Shown piece by piece: positions 33,600 to 41,747 of a stretch of DNA of 64,000 nucleotides. The notes below the pieces were generated by a model. That model made no database searches, had not been told where the DNA came from, and worked only from the letters and a program-made list of their open reading frames with translations. Location: assembly GCA_016290875.1 (NCBI GenBank), contig JAEEVL010000003.1, positions 62,001 to 126,000 on the forward strand, in the 5' to 3' direction. Numbering within the stretch: the stretch's first letter is position 1; each line of letters begins with the position of its first letter. Source of the DNA: Ruminococcus sp. Lineage in GTDB: Bacteria > Bacillota > Clostridia > Oscillospirales > Ruminococcaceae. The position numbers were made by a program, and so were the translations under genes.

Positions 33600-35430
33600 T
33601 TAACAACCATAAATCTCCTTGAATTCCTCGTAGAGCGGAGTCTCGACGAAGTTGACGACTCTGCCTTTCATGGTCAGAGCCTCATTCTCACCAGTCTCCT
33701 TGTTATAGCCGTCGAATTCAAGAATTGTGTCACCAGCCTTGAACTTGTTGAAGCCAGCATCAACAGCGTTGCTGTAGCCGAGCTTCTGTGCCACTCTGTC
33801 CTCAGACTTGCCGGGGCGGCAGAAGCTCTTCATGTTAGCCTGTTTCATCACGTCAAGGTGCGAGCTACCCTGATTATAGTAATCCTGTGTAGCTCCTATC
33901 AGAGCTGTATGGAACTTACGTCCCTGTTTTACGATTGTCTGAAGTGGTGAGCCAATGCTGAAGTCTAGATCGGCAAGCTCATCGATTACAATCGATAGGA
34001 ATCCAGAGTCATGCGATATCTGCCAGTTAAACAACGAGCCGACCATCATATCCAAGAGCTGATGTGTGCTGTCACCGACCTCGTTGCCGAGGTTGATAAC
34101 GATAATCTTGCGTCCTTGTAAGAACAGGTCATCCCATGTCTGCTCCTCGTATCCAATCTCATTGATATCGTCGAGGACTGACTGAACACAGTCAGCAATC
34201 TCAGCACCCCAACCTCCAGCTTCCTGTAATCCGAAGCATAGCTTGTTCAGAGATACCGAGTATTCCTTATCCTTGAGATAGTTAGATAAGAAACCCTTCA
34301 GCTTTCGTGATGTACCCTTGTCGAGAGGTCCTGTAGCCGCACGGAGAACGCTGTATATAGCCCTCTTCTTATCTGGAAGAGTCTCACAGCCTCTCAATGA
34401 GCCGAGATCAACTGGGATCATATCCATGCCATATTCAGCACCTATGTTGATGAATTTGAAGAGCTTTTCAACTACCTCAGCAGGCAACATCTTCAGAAGC
34501 TTTTCCTTCGTATAGCTGCCACTCACATCAAACACAACAACGATCTGACCGAGCATAAACAGCATACATATTAACTGAGCGATAGCCCATGATTTACCTG
34601 ATCCGGTTTTGCCTGTGCCGAAGTAGATATTAGATTCTTCCGCTGCATAGCGAAGCATCTTGCCTGCGAATCTTCCGTCAACCGTCTTAACCAACGGCAG
34701 GAAGTCTTCTCTTGGAATCTCCTCATACTTGAACAAGTTCGACTCCTTGTCAAGCAAATCAAATCTCTGCTTGTTCTCATGCGTGAGCAGCGTATAGCTT
34801 ATCGAGTGAACATATAACGGATATGGAATGCCGTCAGAGGTGATAGCCGCTATACGAACACTTTTCTCACCTTTTGCGTTATGCGGAAGATATCCTCCGC
34901 TGTAAAGAGCAGCAGTCAGGCTGTTGATATCAGCGATTGAAGACATCTCGCCTTTAGCAATGTCAAAGCTGTCAGCCGTTTCCACATAGATTCGGCGTTC
35001 ATCCTTATCCACAACAACGCTTCTACTACCTTTATCAAACGGCGTTGTCTCTTCCTTCAAGATCAAGCGGTAACAGCCCTCAGCGATCTTCTGGTTGAGA
35101 ATCTTTCCGTACTCGGAACAGATAATATCATACAGCGGCTGTACCTCCTGCTCCTGCGAGCAGAGCCAATCTCCGATATATTGCTCAATATCGGGACTGA
35201 AGAGTGGCGAGTACCATTCATTATATATACGCAGCGCCGTCATGAGCATAATGTAAGTATTGTGCTTCGAGTGTGGTATTTTATCGGGAATACCGTTGCG
35301 AACTTCATCGACATAGCCATTGAAGACCTTGATAAAATTTCCGTTATTGCATCCGTATTCTGTTTGTTCTATCACACCCGAGTCGAAGCACCTGAGACTG
35401 TTCTTGTACGTCTCGACTGAGTACCTTCAG
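33600..35430 (-). pseudogene. Conjugation-type ATPase (VirB4/TraE-FtsK-like), 5' end truncated by IS4-like sequence
   Basis: The frame is open from about 35430 to the stop at 33600. It encodes a P-loop motor with Walker A GTGKTGSGKSWAIA, Walker B LSIVIDELADLDF and GATQDYYNQGSS, as in DNA-transfer or assembly ATPases of integrative elements. The readable protein begins RYSVETYKNSLRCFDSGV at a junction with the transposase fragment; family members usually have about 200 more residues. The first possible start is a GTG at 35375 (591 residues) with no good ribosome-binding site. I take it as truncated and probably not fully functional. It is part of the same element as the integrase and xis-like gene. 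Confidence 0.75.
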
Positions 35431-36301
35431 ATATCTTGATCCTTATGATTCGGAATCTCAAGGGATAAGCATCTTTTGAGCCTTTCGGAAGAAAGTCAAA
35501 AGTTGAAAATGGTGCAAGATAACGGTAGATTTCAGGATTCGACTTAACTTCATTTGTTTGTCTTCTTGTGAGTAAAATATCAGCAGTAAAGTCAGTCTCT
35601 TTATCGACCGAAATATTGAATTTCTGAGCAATACCTGACGTTGTTTTGATTCGGATAACATATTTCAAGCCGTAATTTTCAAGATGAGCGATCGTGTTGT
35701 AGGATTCGTATCCTCTATCCGCAACAATAATTGACTCGCACTTCACGTTTTTAGCCATACTTATGAGAGCAGTATGCTCATTTTCACAACGGCTGTCCTG
35801 TAAAACTGCATCGGTATATCTTCGGTTCAAAAGATCATACATGGCATTCAGATGCATAAGATTGTAGCCTTTTGAATTGACATTGGCGTTGTAATGAGTG
35901 TTGTGATCATCAGGGATAGTGGGAATATGGATATCAGAACCATCTACAGCATAAAGTCTGTACCCATGGAAGAAATGTGTCTGTGAAAATGCCTCGTTAA
36001 ATTTATGGAACAAATGCTGAAAAGCAGTGGGAAGAATCTTTGCTCTTCGCTGTACAACAGCTGATACAGATACCATTTTAGGATCAAAGCCGTAAAAATC
36101 CATTAGTTATTTGCCGAGTGTCTGGCTCCCCATGCCGAGAATAAATCTCATTGTTTTTGAGAAAGAAAGCTCGCTCTTACGAATGAAGTCTCTCTTAGGA
36201 TTAACCACAAAATCTGATACATTTTTCTCCATGTTATGAATAAGCATATTAAGCTTGTTTTTGACGATATTACAATAATTCTGCACAATAAATTCCTCCA
36301 A
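35431..36301 (-). pseudogene. IS4-like transposase, broken by a stop codon and a 3' truncation
   Basis: The frame runs from ATG 36301 through GMGSQTLGK, a TAA stop at 36104-36106, then in the same frame on from LMDFYGFDPK to about 35431. DDE-type residues are visible: the first Asp in LYAVDGSDIHIP and a second in IVADRGYESYN. The typical YREK-like end is missing because the sequence joins the ATPase gene near 35431. A single base change (GAA to TAA) would explain the internal stop. The element is therefore dead. Terminal repeats were not found. Confidence 0.82.
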
Positions 36302-36320
36302 TCAGATGTGTATATCTGAT
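36299..36320. repeat. Inverted repeat at the start of the transposase fragment
   Basis: AATCAGAT / ATCTGATT with a 6-base loop, next to the transposase ATG. Confidence 0.5.
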
Positions 36321-36386
36321 TGGCTTCGCCGCACATTTTCGGCTTCTTGTCAATACCTTTTCACAAAAATTTACATTTTATTCATA

Positions 36387-36427
36387 AAAATAGTCACAGG
36401 ATCATTTCTGATTCCTGTGACTATTTT
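36387..36427. terminator. 15-bp perfect hairpin right of the IS fragment
   Basis: AAAATAGTCACAGGA / TCCTGTGACTATTTT with an 11-base loop. Either a terminator or an element end. Confidence 0.6.
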
Positions 36428-36500
36428 GCGTTTTCTTAGCTTAATGGCATTACCCAATTGGGGGCAGGGCTTATTCGATGTAGATATTATCACAAGACCC

Positions 36501-36535
36501 CAGAGTCCTCACAGTTTTCGGCTGTGAGGACTCTG
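36501..36535. terminator. 14-bp perfect hairpin
   Basis: CAGAGTCCTCACAG / CTGTGAGGACTCTG with a 7-base loop and TTGTTTT on the right, suitable as a terminator on the + strand. Confidence 0.6.
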
Positions 36536-36544
36536 TTGTTTTAT

Positions 36545-36751
36545 TCAGATAAACACATTAACGTGAATATCACTCCGGCTTAACATCCTACGCTTTGTGT
36601 ACTTCGCATAAAGGCATTCTTTAGCATCGTCCAAATTCAGCGTAAAATCGCCGATTTTGATATAGTCGCGAATTACTTGCTTTCGCTGATTGCAGCCTGC
36701 CGTAGCTAAAAAGCGAACGACCGTAGTTACTGTTAGTTTAGTCTTCCCAAA
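36545..36751 (-). other. Protein-like open frame without a start codon, possible gene remnant
   Basis: A 68-codon frame that ends at TGA 36545-36547 reads like real protein, for example NQRKQVIRDYIKIGDFTLNL and DDAKECLYAKYTKRRMLSRS, yet has no usable start codon or ribosome-binding site before the last third. It overlaps the end of the 37-residue peptide gene in another frame. It may be the 3' part of a gene lost when the IS fragment arrived. Family not recognised. Confidence 0.35.
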
Positions 36752-36851
36752 CTACGGGAGTCTGTGTAAGATCTCTGCCGTTACTGGTAGTTATGACATC
36801 TTCTGCCTCAAATTCTGTGATCTCCATTTCAGGAGTAACGTATTTTTCCAT
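36738..36851 (-). CDS. 37-residue peptide, last gene of the TetR/surface-protein operon
   Basis: A short gene: ATG 36851 with GGAG 9 bases upstream (AAAAAGGAGAATAGAAAA), ending TAA at 36738. The peptide starts MEKYVTPEMEITEFEAEDVI, continues with TTSNG and ends VVWED: acidic, no Cys, no signal peptide, no membrane segment. Peptides with this MxKYxxPExE-x-x-EFExEDVI(T/V)TS pattern are, from memory, common in gut Clostridia, but I know no assigned function. It lies 22 bases after the stop of the 1,328-residue surface protein on the same strand. Ideas to test are a modified-peptide precursor, a signalling peptide or a small partner of the surface protein. Confidence 0.75.
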   Translation of the reverse strand: MEKYVTPEMEITEFEAEDVITTSNGRDLTQTPVVWED

Positions 36852-36873
36852 TTTTCTATTCTCCTTTTTATTA

Positions 36874-39800
36874 TTAGTGTGCTCTTCTGTAAGCATACGT
36901 TGCATTATAATAATTATACAGTGATGTCATAGACTTTTCAGCATACTCATTTTTAGGATTATTGATCTCTTTGTATGCATATGTCAGCGCTGAAATGTCA
37001 GTTGTCCACTCGCCCGAATCTGTATAGAAAACGATCCAGTAATTTTTTCCAAGGTAGTGCGCAGGAATATTCTCGATCTTCACGCTATATACCGTATCCG
37101 AAACCTGTTTAACTTCAAGCTCGCCAAGGTCTCCAACGACTTCTGCTCTGATTTTACCGCTGTATCCTTCCGGCAGCAGCATCATGACTTCAAGCGTAGT
37201 TTTGGATTTAAGGTTCAGTGAATATCCGAGTTTCAGAATATCCGAGTAATTATATGTACTTTTAAGCTTGTAATCTGTGAGCGCTTCTTTTGCGTTTGCA
37301 ACATCCTCTTCAGTATATTCATTTTTTGCATCCATAACAGCATAATCGTCAAAGCCGTTTGCTTCTGCAAGGAATGGCTGAACATAGCTGCCATAATCTG
37401 CGATCGCATTTATAAGCTGCATTGTCGTCTCATCATAATCCTTTGCAGAACAGCTATCGATATACTTCTGAACTGAATATTCCTCACTGATAGTCTGATC
37501 GTCGCCGAAGTGAAGCACTGCATTGATAGTTTCCGCCATTTCGATAGCTGTTACATTGCAGGTAAAACGGTACACCCATATTCCGTTCATTCTGACTTTT
37601 TCAGCATCAGTTATGCTCTGTGTCACTGTTTTTCCCTTGATCGTAAAGGACATATATGCGCCGTCGGAAAGTACTTCTTTGAGCGAAACATAGAAGTTTA
37701 CACCTATCTCGCCGTCAAGAACGAGATTATGTGCGCGGAATGCTGTATCGATCACTTCTGTCTCTGCTGTAACTGTTACATTTTCATCACCGATACTTAT
37801 ATAATAAACACCGTTTTCATCAGGTTGCAACATATATTCACCGACAGCAACATTGCTTGCAGCATAGCCGTCTTTCGCCCTGAAATTTATCTCGCTGTCA
37901 TGCCAATATAAACCGTAATGGTTTTTAACAAATTCCATTTCATCCGGAATGAAAACGTGCATTGTCTTAACGAACTGATAGATGTCATCACTTTTTTCCG
38001 GAACATACCAATTTGAATTATTATAACTGTGCATAACACGGAAATTCGGATCATCAAGAGAATGAAGTTCACCGCTAACAGCTACAGAGTAAGTTCCGCT
38101 TTTTCCTTTTGAGCCCTTTATGCTCTTTTGTCCGCCTGTGCCGACACGGCCTGTGCTGATACATACTTCACCGCCGTTGATATTTACGATTCCGATAACA
38201 CCTGTACCACCGTTTCCGCCTTTTCCACCATTTGTTGTGGGATAACGTGAACCTGTGTTTGTCCTGCCGGCATCGCCGCCATTTCCGCCGTTTCCACCGC
38301 AAACATTGACATTACCGCTGAGTACGGTAAGGTTGCCATCAATACCTACCTCACCATCTCCGCCGGCTTCACCGTCAAAAAACTGTTTACCTGCTTCACC
38401 GTCTTTACCATTTTTTCCGTTTACATTCAGTGTACCTGAACCTGTAACAGTCAGTGTGCCTTCATCTGTAACGGAAATACCACAGTTTGCGGTCATTATA
38501 TTGTCCTCATCAAGGATGAGCAGCGTATCGCCTGAGAATGTCAGCTTCTCTGAATAGGTTATCTCGCTGTTTACGACGTAAATATCTTCATCAAGCAACT
38601 TTTCGTAGCCTTTCAGCGGAGTAGCCTGAACAGTCTGTGTCTGACCATCAGCATCCACATATGTCACGCTGACAGGTTCAGGAACAAATTCCGCTCTGAT
38701 CTCCACATTTCCGTCCGGCATGAAGAATGAGTAAGTTCCGTCCTCATTTTTAGTGACATTGAGCGTATCACCTAAGATATTGACGCTGAGAGATTTGAGA
38801 CAATATCCCTCGGAAGGTGTCACGGTGAGTATTACTTCTTCATCCATCTTAGCATTTGATCTGTCAGCGGTGACATTGCCGTATTCTATACCGTCCGCAA
38901 TCGAAACAGCATGTCCGAGAAATTCAAATTCTGCTGTAATGTTCACACCACCGAGCGGCATTGTGAACTGATTATTTTCCACTTCGACCTCTTTTCCGTC
39001 ATCATCTGTTACAGTCACGGAAATAAATTTATAATTCTCATCCGGTGTCGCAGCCAGGGTAACAGTTTTACCAACTGCGGCAGATCCCTTGTCTACGGTT
39101 ATCTCGCCGTGCTCGATACTGTCAGAAATATTGACAGGGTAGTATGGAACTGTAGTCAGAAGTTTTCCTGCGATGTCCTCGTAATTCAGTTCATCGCCAA
39201 CCAGCCTTTTTGTGCCGCAGTAGAGTGCCTCGCCCTCCGGGATTTCGATCCATCCGTCGATTCCGTAGAAACAAATGCTGTCATCTTCATTTTTCAGACT
39301 CAGATAGATATTTTCCGCTCCGACCGCTTCGGTCTGCGGATCGGTCGTTTTTATGTTCACATTACCGCCTTTGACCGTTATTTCACCATTTCTGTAGTTT
39401 CCTGACTCATAACCGGCTCTGAAGACAGCTTTTAAAGTATTTCCGCCGGATATTGCGTCGAACGTTCCGCCATAAATATTCAAATAATCAAAAAGCATTG
39501 CAGATTTATCCGTTGTATCCAGATTTACATTTCCGCCGTACTGATTAATTGTAAGGAGCGCATCAGAGCTGCCGTACAAAATACACCAACTCATAGAAAA
39601 AACGTTCAGTGTTCCAGTCCCCTGCTCCTGTCCATAGATGGAAAAAGTAGTATCCGTATCATACGAAGCGGTAATATAGCCATAATTCACCCTGGAATCT
39701 TCACTGCCAAAATTTATATTAACTCCGTCAGCGAGAATGAGCTTTACATCGCCCTTTATTATTACTCCACTACTTTCACGAAATGTAATATCATGATCGG

Positions 39801-40860
39801 AATAGTATACACCTTCTTCAAGCCGCGTTTCATTGCCTGTGAGAAGAGTAAAATCTTTAGTTGATACTTCTTCTCCGTTTTCATTGATGTATTTTATCGT
39901 CGTAAGCAATATCTCCGCCGTTACGGTAACATCTTCATCCGGCATGATGAACGAATAAGTACCGTCACCATTGTCAGTAATATCGACAGTGCCGTTGTTT
40001 ACGGTAATGCTGCTTACCTGATATCCCTCTTCAGCTACCGAAACAGTCAGATCAACAGTTTCTCCCACCTCATACATTTCTTTTTTTGTTGATACACTGG
40101 CGTTTCTGATGCTGTCAGATATGCTGACTTTCCATTCATTTATCGCATCAGGTACAAGAATTTGTGTATCTCCCGTTGGAGTACCTGAAATAGTTACTGT
40201 TTTTTTGTCTACCCACTTCATAGTAATATCGTTTACTGTATAACTATCGAAGCACTCGAAATGATAGCCTTCATTTGCTGTGTATGTTACAGTGTTCATT
40301 TTTTTGGTTACACCTTTTTGCTCGGTAGCGGCATTTGCTGTGGTGTTTGCACCACCGCTAATGCTAACATCGAAAGGTTCATGTATTACTTCATGACAGT
40401 AAACAGTAACTGAACTATACTGTAACCATTTTGAACACGTTGAGCTGATCGTGACAGAAGCAGAATTAATATCTTCTATAGTTACACTTTTTTTATCATC
40501 TGCCACGTTAACTTTACCATTTGACGAAACTGTCTGGTCAGCATCCTCACCGAAACCGACCGACATTTCAATTCTATCGATAATATATTCGTCAGATTCG
40601 ATCACAATGGTATTGCCGCGGCCAACATCCATTCCATCCTCATCGCCGACCATTCCTGTTATAGTACAGTAATCACCATAGTATACAAGCTCTTCGCGCG
40701 AATTGATATCAATTGTTTCTTGCATTGTACTTTCTGCTGCATTTGCTGTGATAGCTACCCTGTCAAGCACCTGTGCAAACGGCTGTACAGGCACACCACC
40801 TGCAACGATAAGCAGAGCCATAAGTCCTGCGGCTGTTTTTTTCCAGAATTGTTTTTTCAT
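36874..40860 (-). CDS. Very large secreted surface protein with InlB-like repeats and Gly-rich segment
   Basis: A 1,328-residue exported protein. It has a signal peptide (1 to about 42, ending ITANAAES), InlB B-type/divergent repeats (about 243-320, 590-665, 665-735; VGETVDLTVSVAEEGYQV, VGKTVTLAATPDENYKF, MDEEVILTVTPSEGYCL), a beta-helix-like carbohydrate or adhesion region between them, a Gly/Asp-rich stretch (about 795-925; GKGGNGGTGVIGIVNINGGE) and a C-terminal domain (about 1040-1328) that I cannot name. No sortase signal or catalytic motif was seen. It is preceded by a TetR gene (16 bases) and followed by the 37-residue peptide (22 bases), all on the minus strand. A role in adhesion or cell-surface interaction is the best guess. 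Confidence 0.8.
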   Translation of the reverse strand: MKKQFWKKTAAGLMALLIVAGGVPVQPFAQVLDRVAITANAAESTMQETIDINSREELVYYGDYCTITGMVGDEDGMDVGRGNTIVIESDEYIIDRIEMSVGFGEDADQTVSSNGKVNVADDKKSVTIEDINSASVTISSTCSKWLQYSSVTVYCHEVIHEPFDVSISGGANTTANAATEQKGVTKKMNTVTYTANEGYHFECFDSYTVNDITMKWVDKKTVTISGTPTGDTQILVPDAINEWKVSISDSIRNASVSTKKEMYEVGETVDLTVSVAEEGYQVSSITVNNGTVDITDNGDGTYSFIMPDEDVTVTAEILLTTIKYINENGEEVSTKDFTLLTGNETRLEEGVYYSDHDITFRESSGVIIKGDVKLILADGVNINFGSEDSRVNYGYITASYDTDTTFSIYGQEQGTGTLNVFSMSWCILYGSSDALLTINQYGGNVNLDTTDKSAMLFDYLNIYGGTFDAISGGNTLKAVFRAGYESGNYRNGEITVKGGNVNIKTTDPQTEAVGAENIYLSLKNEDDSICFYGIDGWIEIPEGEALYCGTKRLVGDELNYEDIAGKLLTTVPYYPVNISDSIEHGEITVDKGSAAVGKTVTLAATPDENYKFISVTVTDDDGKEVEVENNQFTMPLGGVNITAEFEFLGHAVSIADGIEYGNVTADRSNAKMDEEVILTVTPSEGYCLKSLSVNILGDTLNVTKNEDGTYSFFMPDGNVEIRAEFVPEPVSVTYVDADGQTQTVQATPLKGYEKLLDEDIYVVNSEITYSEKLTFSGDTLLILDEDNIMTANCGISVTDEGTLTVTGSGTLNVNGKNGKDGEAGKQFFDGEAGGDGEVGIDGNLTVLSGNVNVCGGNGGNGGDAGRTNTGSRYPTTNGGKGGNGGTGVIGIVNINGGEVCISTGRVGTGGQKSIKGSKGKSGTYSVAVSGELHSLDDPNFRVMHSYNNSNWYVPEKSDDIYQFVKTMHVFIPDEMEFVKNHYGLYWHDSEINFRAKDGYAASNVAVGEYMLQPDENGVYYISIGDENVTVTAETEVIDTAFRAHNLVLDGEIGVNFYVSLKEVLSDGAYMSFTIKGKTVTQSITDAEKVRMNGIWVYRFTCNVTAIEMAETINAVLHFGDDQTISEEYSVQKYIDSCSAKDYDETTMQLINAIADYGSYVQPFLAEANGFDDYAVMDAKNEYTEEDVANAKEALTDYKLKSTYNYSDILKLGYSLNLKSKTTLEVMMLLPEGYSGKIRAEVVGDLGELEVKQVSDTVYSVKIENIPAHYLGKNYWIVFYTDSGEWTTDISALTYAYKEINNPKNEYAEKSMTSLYNYYNATYAYRRAH

Positions 40861-40876
40861 AATAATCCTCCCTGTT

Positions 40877-41515
40877 CTATTTTGTAAATCTTGACAGCAT
40901 CATATCGGCAAGAATCACAAGCTCTTTCTCAGTATCGCTTTCATTCACGATCGCAAGTCCCATAGCATAACGCGTAACCGCCGCAAGCATGATATGGAAC
41001 ACGCTTGAAAACATGGTATATTCAGGAATATCAGTGTTCAGCGTACCGTCAAGCCTGCCGCGTTCATACAGTGTGTGGAACTGTAATGAAAGAGCGTCAA
41101 CAAGCTTCTGATAAGGCTGTTTCTGTTCCGGCGTTCCTTTCTGATAGCTCAGAAAGCTGTTGAAGTTGTAATTGAAACGGAGCATATCCTTATGATAGCG
41201 GTAAAGCTCAAGAAACGAACCGATATATAGTTTAAGCTGATCCGCACCAGTTAGCTTTTCCATTTCCTCAGCAGATAAAAGGCTGTTACGCGATGTTATA
41301 TATTCCTTCCATTTCCATGTGGAGATTGCAATAACAAGCTCTGTCTTTGAAGGGAAATAGCGGAATAAAGTCATTCTTCCGACCTTGCTTGCTTCTGCAA
41401 TGTCGGTCATAGTTACTTGCTCGATACCTTTTTCTGCAAATAACCGAAAGCCCGCTTCGAGAATGTGTTGGTATTTTTCCTGCTTCCATTCTTTTCCGGC
41501 TACATAGTTGCTCAT
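40877..41515 (-). CDS. TetR-family regulator, first gene of the surface-protein operon
   Basis: A 213-residue TetR-type regulator with a clear N-terminal HTH (IEQVTMTDIAEASKVGRMTL, then FRYFPSKTELV) and a helical C-terminal domain. I chose ATG 41515, preceded by AAGGAGGAGG; the frame runs to 41554 but those bases lie in the leader. Its promoter has a palindrome GATACT-GCT-AGTACC at the start-site end, so it probably represses its own operon, which continues with the 1,328-residue surface protein and the 37-residue peptide. Confidence 0.9.
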   Translation of the reverse strand: MSNYVAGKEWKQEKYQHILEAGFRLFAEKGIEQVTMTDIAEASKVGRMTLFRYFPSKTELVIAISTWKWKEYITSRNSLLSAEEMEKLTGADQLKLYIGSFLELYRYHKDMLRFNYNFNSFLSYQKGTPEQKQPYQKLVDALSLQFHTLYERGRLDGTLNTDIPEYTMFSSVFHIMLAAVTRYAMGLAIVNESDTEKELVILADMMLSRFTK

Positions 41516-41537
41516 TTCAACCTCCTCCTTATATTTT

Positions 41538-41552
41538 GATACTGCTAGTACC
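41538..41552. promoter_or_regulatory. Probable operator of the TetR/surface-protein operon
   Basis: GATACT-GCT-AGTACC, an imperfect inverted repeat with a 3-base centre just downstream of the -10 of the tetR promoter (TATAAT 41554-41559, TTGACA 41577-41582 on the minus strand). Confidence 0.6.
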
Positions 41553-41553
41553 A

Positions 41554-41582
41554 ATTATACTCTGTTTTTATTCTGCTGTCAA
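41554..41582 (-). promoter_or_regulatory. Promoter of the TetR/surface-protein operon
   Basis: TTGACA (41577-41582), 17-base spacer, TATAAT (41554-41559) on the minus strand. Confidence 0.85.
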
Positions 41583-41660
41583 TAGGAACCAAAAAGTTTT
41601 CGGTTAATTAAATAGAAATAATAGCAAGCAGTAGTTTTAAAAGGATTTTTCTAATATAAT

Positions 41661-41684
41661 AAGTCCCCGCAGTTGCGGGGACTT
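41661..41684. terminator. Terminator hairpin downstream of the wall protein and integrase remnant
   Basis: AAGTCCCCGCA / TGCGGGGACTT with a 2-base centre, a close copy of the Fic-gene terminator at 29301-29325. It is flanked on the minus strand by TTATTATATT. Confidence 0.75.
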
Positions 41685-41699
41685 ACTGTTTTACTCGTT

Positions 41700-41747
41700 T
41701 TAGCTGCTACCAAACAAATCGGTGAAGCAGCCCTTTTTGTAGTTAAT
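41700..41747 (-). pseudogene. Fragment of an integrase 3' end
   Basis: On the minus strand these bases read I-N-Y-K-K-G then CFTDLFGSS and a stop. The complete integrase at 32021-33244 ends CFTDLFGSSNE. Nine consecutive residues match, plus partial upstream similarity, so this is a relic of a related integrase gene. It begins at the stop of the wall protein gene. Confidence 0.8.
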
